DNA of 51,639 nucleotides from Clostridia bacterium (GTDB lineage Bacteria > Bacillota > Clostridia > Oscillospirales > CAG-272), in the NCBI GenBank assembly GCA_017624905.1, contig JAGAMD010000015.1, positions 1 to 51,639 of the forward strand, written 5' to 3'. Numbering within the stretch: position 1 is the stretch's first letter; the number at the start of each line of letters is the position of its first letter. Below the pieces are notes generated by a model. It saw nothing but the letters and a program-made list of their open reading frames with translations, did no database searches and had not been told where the DNA came from. The position numbers and the translations under genes were made by a program. Positions 46,790 to 51,639 of this stretch are shown piece by piece.

Positions 46790-48639
46790 TGCAAAAGGAT
46801 ATTAGTGCGATTTTAAAGTCCGTTTCAAAGCCCGCAAGATACACAGGCGGAGAGTTTGGACAAATCGTAAAGGACAAACAAAAAATAAAAACAAGGATAG
46901 CATTTTGCTTTCCCGATACATATGAAATAGGAATGTCAAACCTCGGTATGAAAATCCTTTATGGTGCATTAAACGAGCTTGACTATGTTTGGTGCGAAAG
47001 AGCCTTTGCACCTTGGCCTGATATGGAAGAGAAGATGCGAGAGCATAACATTCCTCTATTCACGCTTGAGAGTAAGGATGAAATAAAGGACTTTGACATT
47101 ATGGCAATCTCAATGCAATATGAGCTTTGCTATACAACAGCTATCAATATGATAGACTTAGCCGGTATACCTATGTACGCAAGAGACAGGGACGAGAATG
47201 CACCGATTATACTAGGTGGTGGCCCTTGTGCCTATAATGCTGAGCCGGTAGCTGATTTCTTTGATATTTTCAGCATTGGCGAGGGCGAGGAGGCTCTATG
47301 TGAGCTTGCAAGCCTTTATACCGAAATGAAGGACAACGGAACATATACAAAAAGCACGTTTTTGCGTGAGGCTTGTAAGCTAGAGGGCTTTTATGTTCCC
47401 TCTCTTTATGAGGTAAGCTACAAGGATGACGGTACTATCGCCTCATTTGAGCCGAAATATGACGATGTTCCCAAAAGAGTAGTCAAGAGAGTTATAAGCG
47501 ATTTAAACACCTCTTATTTCCCTCTTAAGCCTGTTATGCCATATATTGAAACGGTTCACGATAGAATAATGCTTGAAACCTTCCGTGGCTGTATAAGAGG
47601 CTGTCGCTTCTGTCAAGCAGGTATGGTTTTCCGTCCTGTGCGTGAAAAGAGTGCAGAGGTACTAAATCGTCAAGCCGAGGAAATATACAAAAACACAGGC
47701 TATAATGAAATTTCACTTACCTCGCTTTCCATAAGCGACTATTCCTGCTTACACGAGGCAACTGACAAGCTACTTGCTTGGACAAACGATAAAAAGGTAA
47801 ATTTATCCTTGCCGTCGCTCCGTGCAGACAGCTTTACTCGTGAGCTTATGCAAAAGGTATCAAGCGTACGCTCAAGCGGATTAACCTTTGCACCTGAGGC
47901 GGGAACACAAAGACTACGTGATGCAATTAATAAAAACCTCTATGAAAAGGATCTACTAAATGCGGTTAGATTAGCTTTTGAGGGTGGAAAGAGCCAAGTA
48001 AAGCTATACTTTATGAACGGCTTACCAACTGAAACCTATGAGGATATAGAGGGGATTTCAACACTTGCAAGCACTGTCATTGACGAGTACTATAAAACCG
48101 ATGGTCGTCCAAAGCGTCCGCCAAGCGTAACAGTTTCCGTTTCTTGCTTTGTGCCTAAGCCACATACACCATTCCAATGGGAGCCACAGGACTCTCTTGA
48201 GTCATTACGCTCAAAGCAAATGTTCCTCGCTGAGAAAATAACCGACAAAAAAATACGCTATAATTGGCACGAGGCTAAGGTTTCTCGTCTAGAGGCGGTA
48301 TTTTCTAAAGGCGACAGACGCTTGTCTAAGGCTATATATGTCGCTCAACAAAATGGAATGCGATTTGATGCATGGGATGAATACTTCGACTATGAAAAGT
48401 GGATGGAGGTATTTGATAAGTGCAATATTGATACCGATTTCTATGCAAATCGCCGTATGTCATACGACGAGATTTTGCCTTGGGATGTTATCGATATTGG
48501 TGTAAGCAAGAGCTTCTTAATTAGTGAAAGCAAAAAAGCGTACGAGAGCCAAACAACTCCTAACTGCAAGGAGAAATGCTCCGGCTGTGGTGCTAATAAG
48601 CTTGGAAAGGAGCATACATGGTGCCCGAAGAAAAAATAA
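46789..48639 (+). CDS. Radical SAM protein, TIGR03960-like
   Basis: A 616-aa protein. An N-terminal B12-binding-like region has FPDTYEIGMSNLGMKILYG, and GGGPCAYNAEPVADFFDIF follows. The radical SAM core carries the Fe-S motif CIRGCRFC with Cys268, Cys272 and Cys275. The C-terminus is cysteine-rich (CSGCG, HTWCPKKK). These features match the TIGR03960 family, whose reaction is unknown. It starts within the last codons of the ATPase-like gene (one-base overlap) and overlaps the next gene by 22 nt. In many Clostridia this pair precedes a ribonuclease gene and ribosomal L21, but not here. Confidence 0.88.
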   Translation: MQKDISAILKSVSKPARYTGGEFGQIVKDKQKIKTRIAFCFPDTYEIGMSNLGMKILYGALNELDYVWCERAFAPWPDMEEKMREHNIPLFTLESKDEIKDFDIMAISMQYELCYTTAINMIDLAGIPMYARDRDENAPIILGGGPCAYNAEPVADFFDIFSIGEGEEALCELASLYTEMKDNGTYTKSTFLREACKLEGFYVPSLYEVSYKDDGTIASFEPKYDDVPKRVVKRVISDLNTSYFPLKPVMPYIETVHDRIMLETFRGCIRGCRFCQAGMVFRPVREKSAEVLNRQAEEIYKNTGYNEISLTSLSISDYSCLHEATDKLLAWTNDKKVNLSLPSLRADSFTRELMQKVSSVRSSGLTFAPEAGTQRLRDAINKNLYEKDLLNAVRLAFEGGKSQVKLYFMNGLPTETYEDIEGISTLASTVIDEYYKTDGRPKRPPSVTVSVSCFVPKPHTPFQWEPQDSLESLRSKQMFLAEKITDKKIRYNWHEAKVSRLEAVFSKGDRRLSKAIYVAQQNGMRFDAWDEYFDYEKWMEVFDKCNIDTDFYANRRMSYDEILPWDVIDIGVSKSFLISESKKAYESQTTPNCKEKCSGCGANKLGKEHTWCPKKK

Positions 48640-49301
48640 AGGTAAGAATTAAATTCTCTAAAACAGGGGATTTAATGTATATTTCACACCTCGACCTTGC
48701 ACGTACTATGCAAAGGATAATTTTACGCTCAGGCATTGATATTTGGTATAGTGAGGGCTTTAATCCTCAGCCAAAGATGGTTTTTGGCGTTCCGCTTCCT
48801 GTCGGAGTTGAGAGCGAGTGTGAGCTAATGGATATAAAAATCAACTCTTATATGTCAAATGAGGAAATTATGCAAAGAATTAATGATAATTTCCCGACAC
48901 AAATGAGAGTGCTTGAGGTTTATAATCCGGAGGTCAAGTTTAAGGAGCTTTGCTATATTGATTATGATATAAGCATTACCTCACCAAAAGTAAATGAAGC
49001 GTTAGGTGAGCAGATAAAGTCGCTGTTTACAAACGAATGTAAAATCGTAAAAAAGACAAAAAGTGGCGAAAAGGAAATCAATTTAAGCGAATATATTAAG
49101 CTCCTTGAGCTAAAATGTGAGGAAAATACCCTGTATATTCACACAATTTTACCGGCGGGTAATGATATGAATTTAAATCCTGAGCTGTTAATTGAAGCAA
49201 TAAAGCAAAATATTGGTATTTTAAACACAGATAGCCCAAGTGAGCATTATTCTATTATGCGTAAGAAAATGCTTGACTCGGATTTAAAGGAGTTTAGATA
49301 A
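48618..49301 (+). CDS. DUF2344/TIGR03936 family protein
   Basis: A 227-aa protein of the DUF2344 (TIGR03936) family. IKVRIKFSKTGDLMYISHLD near the start and YSEGFNPQPKMVFGVPLPVG (about 42-61) are family-defining. It is the usual partner of the radical SAM protein just upstream; in some species the two are fused. The reaction of the pair is unknown. AAGGAG lies before the ATG. It overlaps the upstream gene by 22 nt and the next by one base. Confidence 0.9.
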   Translation: MVPEEKIKVRIKFSKTGDLMYISHLDLARTMQRIILRSGIDIWYSEGFNPQPKMVFGVPLPVGVESECELMDIKINSYMSNEEIMQRINDNFPTQMRVLEVYNPEVKFKELCYIDYDISITSPKVNEALGEQIKSLFTNECKIVKKTKSGEKEINLSEYIKLLELKCEENTLYIHTILPAGNDMNLNPELLIEAIKQNIGILNTDSPSEHYSIMRKKMLDSDLKEFR

Positions 49302-50092
49302 TGAAAAGAGTAGCTTCTATAACATTAACAGTAGTTATGTTAATTTCTGTTGTGCTTTTGTGTTCATCCTGCTTTAGTATTTATCGCTATGATAATGGCG
49401 ACAGATATAAGGCGGGTGGTGCATCTATTGGTGAGCTTGTTACAAGAATTGACATCGGTTGGGTTGCAGGTGAGGTAAGAATAGAAGCATATGATGGTGA
49501 TGTAATTACATTTAGAGAGGAAACAACAAACGAGCTTGAGGAAAAAAGACAGCTCCACTATTTTCTCGATGGTACAACACTATACCTTCAATATGCTAAA
49601 TCCGGAATCACAAGCACCACAGCCGGCTTTGGTGAAAAAAAGCTTATTGTAATGATACCAAAGGACAACGTGTATGATTTGGATGTTGAAACAGTATCAA
49701 GCGATATTTATATTGACGCTCAAAACGATTTTAGCGAGGTTGATATTGAAACAGTATCGGGATATTCGAGAATAAATATAAATCATTCAAATACAATGGA
49801 TTTTGAAACAGTCAGTGGTAATGTAAGTCTATCACTGTATAGCTGTGCAGCTCCTTGCAAAATTGACTCTGTTTCGGGCAATGTTGAGCTGTTTGTTAGA
49901 AAAGAAAACGGCTTTGTACTAGAATGTGAGACAGTATCAGGCGTATTTGAAAGTGAGGTTGCAGTGCAACAAACAATGGGGCAATATATCTATAAAGGCA
50001 CAGAGGCTAATGGTATAATAAACCACTTTGAAATCGAAACAGTATCGGGCAATGTAGATGTTTTCCCATTATCTACACACGATCATAATTAA
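49301..50092 (+). CDS. DUF4097-type lipoprotein
   Basis: A 263-aa lipoprotein with lipobox CSSC (Cys24). The mature part is a beta-helix-like DUF4097 domain of short repeats built around (E/D)(T/S)VS: VETVSSD, IETVSGY, FETVSGN, IDSVSGN, CETVSGV and IETVSGN. The function of the family is unknown; members often sit near membrane regulators. The ATG overlaps the DUF2344 stop by one base. Here the convergent XRE regulator with membrane segments is a neighbour, the kind of partner seen for this family. A bidirectional terminator follows. Confidence 0.85.
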   Translation: MKRVASITLTVVMLISVVLLCSSCFSIYRYDNGDRYKAGGASIGELVTRIDIGWVAGEVRIEAYDGDVITFREETTNELEEKRQLHYFLDGTTLYLQYAKSGITSTTAGFGEKKLIVMIPKDNVYDLDVETVSSDIYIDAQNDFSEVDIETVSGYSRININHSNTMDFETVSGNVSLSLYSCAAPCKIDSVSGNVELFVRKENGFVLECETVSGVFESEVAVQQTMGQYIYKGTEANGIINHFEIETVSGNVDVFPLSTHDHN

Positions 50093-50118
50093 AAAAGCAC
50101 TCAAAAGAGTGCTTTTTT
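50091..50118. terminator. Bidirectional intrinsic terminator
   Basis: AAAAAAGCACTC (50091-50102) pairs with GAGTGCTTTTTT (50107-50118), loop AAAA. It lies between the DUF4097 gene and the duplicated end of the XRE gene. Confidence 0.9.
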
Positions 50119-50171
50119 TATTTTCTCACAGTAGTAATAATACTGTTTACAATTCCTGCAAGTATTCCGCC
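50118..50171 (-). pseudogene. Duplicated 3' end of the XRE regulator gene
   Basis: 54 bp that match 50291-50344 with only three differences. On the minus strand it reads GGILAGIVNSIITTVRK and a stop, the same C-terminus as the intact gene (one Leu-to-Ile change and one silent change). It lies beyond a structured insertion and has no start, so it is a remnant. Confidence 0.8.
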
Positions 50172-50290
50172 TAGCCTCCTTTGTGCAAAGGGTTATTCCC
50201 CTATTAGGGGAAATGTCGCAAAGCGACAAAAGGGTTGCGCCCTGCAAGGGGGGAAAACTGCTAATGTTGACGGAGGGATTGACATAGAAT
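50172..50290. repeat. Short structured repeat element inserted at gene end
   Basis: About 119 bp, more GC-rich than its surroundings, with consecutive hairpins: CCTTTG/CAAAGG (50178-50191), TTCCCCT/AGGGGAA (50196-50212) and TGTCGC/GCGACA (50214-50228). CCCTGCAAGGGGG follows, and the unit ends GACGGAGGGATTGAC. I recall similar GACGGAGGGATTG-type elements as dispersed repeats in gut Clostridia, but have not verified this. It is flanked by 54-bp direct repeats of the adjacent gene. Confidence 0.6.
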
Positions 50291-51286
50291 TTATTTTCTC
50301 ACAGTAGTAATAATACTGTTCACTAGTCCTGCAAGTATTCCGCCGATAGGGAACGCAACCCAAGCAGGATGCCATAAATCAAGAGTAAAGCCTAAAATCA
50401 GGAATACCATAGTGGCAGTGCCCATAATTATTGAGGAAACAAGGTTTTTTATCTTTTCCTCTTGCTTTTCCTTTTCTGTTTTTTCTCTTTTTTCCTTGGC
50501 TACCTCTTTGTTGTATTCTTCTACACTGTATTTTGATTTTAAAATGCTTGAATAAATATAAGTAAATACCGAGGCTGACAAGAGTAAGAAGAAAAGGCTC
50601 ATAACAAAGGAGTCCCACTTTTCAACAGTTGCAAAAAAGCTTGGATAGTAGCTTTCATCGTACAAGCAGAGAACTATCATGCTAACACCGGCAATTATAA
50701 TAGCGGTGGCAAGGGAGATAAAAATAGGGTGCTTTTTGTTATATTTATCAATTTCATCTTTAGGATAAGGAGCAATTTTTGGATTGTCCTTTTTGAAATT
50801 GCTATGCTTAATTCCGCTTGTAATGAAGATGGCAACGGCTACTCCAACAAAACAGAGAAATGTAGCAACACCAACAGCCTCTAAATTTGTAAAGGCATAT
50901 ATCATAAACATAGCAGAAAGACCAAAGAGTATTAGCCAAACACCAAGTCCCATCATCAAAGCGAATAGGTTCATATGTCTGTCGTATTCAAAAGGAACAG
51001 AGCTTCCGTATTTTTCACCGTTTAAATAGCTTTGCTTTTCCTCCGACTTATAAGGCTCTTTGGCTTTACTCGGCTCATCCTTGCTTTGAGGGTTGCCTCT
51101 TACAAGTGTGTCCATATCGCAACCAAAAAGGTCGCATAGCTTAATTAACGTATCAACATCGGGCAGAGAGGAGCCGTTTTCCCACCTTGATACTGTTTGA
51201 CGTGATAGCGATAGCTTTTCAGCTAGCTCGTCTTGTGTAAGACCACATTTTTTTCTAAAATAGCTTATATTTTCACCAAAACTCAT
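50291..51286 (-). CDS. XRE-type regulator with membrane segments
   Basis: A 331-aa protein. I start at the ATG at 51286 (MSFGENISYFRKKC), with GGAGGT 5 nt upstream; the longer frame to 51352 overlaps its promoter. An XRE helix-turn-helix (about 5-60: LTQDELAEKLSLSRQTVSRW) and a linker lead to about five membrane segments (from about residue 115). The cytoplasmic part before the last segments is a Lys/Glu coiled stretch. Such proteins are membrane-bound regulators that often adjust envelope or neighbouring genes. The 54-bp 3' end is duplicated downstream. Confidence 0.85.
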   Translation of the reverse strand: MSFGENISYFRKKCGLTQDELAEKLSLSRQTVSRWENGSSLPDVDTLIKLCDLFGCDMDTLVRGNPQSKDEPSKAKEPYKSEEKQSYLNGEKYGSSVPFEYDRHMNLFALMMGLGVWLILFGLSAMFMIYAFTNLEAVGVATFLCFVGVAVAIFITSGIKHSNFKKDNPKIAPYPKDEIDKYNKKHPIFISLATAIIIAGVSMIVLCLYDESYYPSFFATVEKWDSFVMSLFFLLLSASVFTYIYSSILKSKYSVEEYNKEVAKEKREKTEKEKQEEKIKNLVSSIIMGTATMVFLILGFTLDLWHPAWVAFPIGGILAGLVNSIITTVRK

Positions 51287-51319
51287 ATTGTACCTCCATT
51301 TGAAAATCCTTACAATAAA

Positions 51320-51348
51320 ATTATATACCTTAAAGAGCAAAAAATCAA
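51320..51348 (-). promoter_or_regulatory. Promoter of the XRE regulator
   Basis: On the minus strand: TTGATT (51343-51348), 17-bp spacer, TATAAT (51320-51325), 34 bp before the ATG at 51286. It fixes the shorter start of the gene. Confidence 0.7.
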
Positions 51349-51376
51349 TCAAATCTTAGTTGCTTTTTAAAAAAAT

Positions 51377-51397
51377 ATGTAACATTTGATGTTACAT
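51377..51397. promoter_or_regulatory. Perfect 21-bp palindrome, possible operator
   Basis: ATGTAACAT-TTG-ATGTTACAT with perfect 9-bp arms, in the divergent region between the XRE gene and the last gene. It lies 29 bp upstream of the XRE -35 and 115 bp before the partial gene. Binding by the XRE protein is a guess. Confidence 0.5.
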
Positions 51398-51512
51398 TTG
51401 AACAATTTTTGCCAACCTGTGTCTATTTTTTTACAAAATAACAAAAATACAAAACTGTACCGGTTAGTCCCGCTTTTTTTATTTTATAATGAAAGCGAAA
51501 AGAGGTGGAAGA

Positions 51513-51639
51513 GTGTACGGATTTATAATGATACCAAGAATGTTTTTAGAAAATGAGCAATTAAACCAAGGGACTGATTTTTTGGCTGTTTATGCATATA
51601 TACTTTCAAATGCTTGTTTTAGTGAAGAATGCTTTGCAA
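51513..51639 (+). CDS. Partial gene, possibly replication- or DNA-binding-related
   Basis: A frame opens at GTG 51513 behind AGAGGTGG and runs off the window after 42 codons: VYGFIMIPRMFLENEQLN, then FLAVYAYILSNACFSEECFA. The start recalls the N-terminal helix pattern of replication-initiator or DnaD-like proteins (short IP-R-FLE lead, then helices). That is only a resemblance, and the function is unknown. Confidence 0.4.
   Translation, partial: MYGFIMIPRMFLENEQLNQGTDFLAVYAYILSNACFSEECFA

Noticed and set aside
51400..51639. Start of a prophage or plasmid region at the right end
   Set aside because: Only 42 codons of the last gene are visible and the resemblance to replication proteins is too weak to support this.

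Overview
The window reads as a low-GC, spore-forming member of the Clostridia (Bacillota), probably gut-associated. Evidence for sporulation is the germination protease gpr next to a spoIIP-like gene, a ytfI/ytfJ (GerW) pair and a DacF-type carboxypeptidase. A CIRCE-controlled groESL operon, an scpAB/rluB cluster and a clostridial sigma-H-like factor fit the same group. All identifications come from reading translated sequence; no database search was run.

Region 1 (1-14,300, + strand) is a long operon-like run of secreted lipoproteins. It starts inside a truncated gene. That gene and the next four form a tandem family of about 530-560 aa proteins, each with a lipobox signal peptide, five InlB/Listeria-Bacteroides-type repeats of about 65-85 aa and a variable C-terminal tail. 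A 1055-aa lipoprotein of about 12 fibronectin-III-like units follows, then a small membrane protein with an HExxH motif, then an 873-aa lipoprotein mixing both repeat types. The run ends at a bidirectional terminator.

Region 2 (14,350-25,650) holds an N-acetylhexosamine-kinase-like gene on the minus strand. On the plus strand are ymfF-like and ymfH-like M16 proteins overlapping lgt and folD, then a secreted leucine-rich-repeat-like protein with its own consensus promoter. An AGCS amino-acid symporter is on the minus strand, followed by groES-groEL behind a CIRCE element. Downstream of groEL is 0.44 kb of non-coding, hairpin-rich repeat DNA.

Region 3 (25,650-34,200, minus strand) is a housekeeping run: small GNAT-like protein, rluB, D-Ala-D-Ala carboxypeptidase, ytfJ, ytfI, scpB, scpA, site-2 protease, ysxC and lon. 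It covers chromosome segregation, ribosome assembly, proteolysis and the sporulating envelope. Divergent from lon are rqcH (ribosome quality control) and a heparinase II/III-like protein.

Region 4 (37,830-43,720) holds another inverted copy of the hairpin repeat, an SLH/Ig-like surface protein (minus), a MecA-like adaptor (plus), spoIIP-like and gpr (minus), a DUF4364 gene, a sigma-H-like factor behind a near-perfect promoter, and a four-CxxC zinc-ribbon protein.

Region 5 (43,840-51,639) holds rlmB, a 698-aa membrane protein that looks like a P1B-type ATPase without its catalytic motifs, a TIGR03960-like radical SAM protein with its DUF2344 partner, and a DUF4097 lipoprotein. A minus-strand XRE regulator with membrane segments follows; its last 54 bp are duplicated around a short structured repeat element. 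A final gene runs off the right end.

The most unusual items are the tandem lipoprotein array with exchangeable tails, the degenerate P-type ATPase, the SpoIIP-like protein lacking its usual HRD motif, the dispersed intergenic hairpin repeat, and the 54-bp duplication at the XRE gene. The array and its neighbours may be a surface-binding or antigenic-diversity locus, but that is inference.
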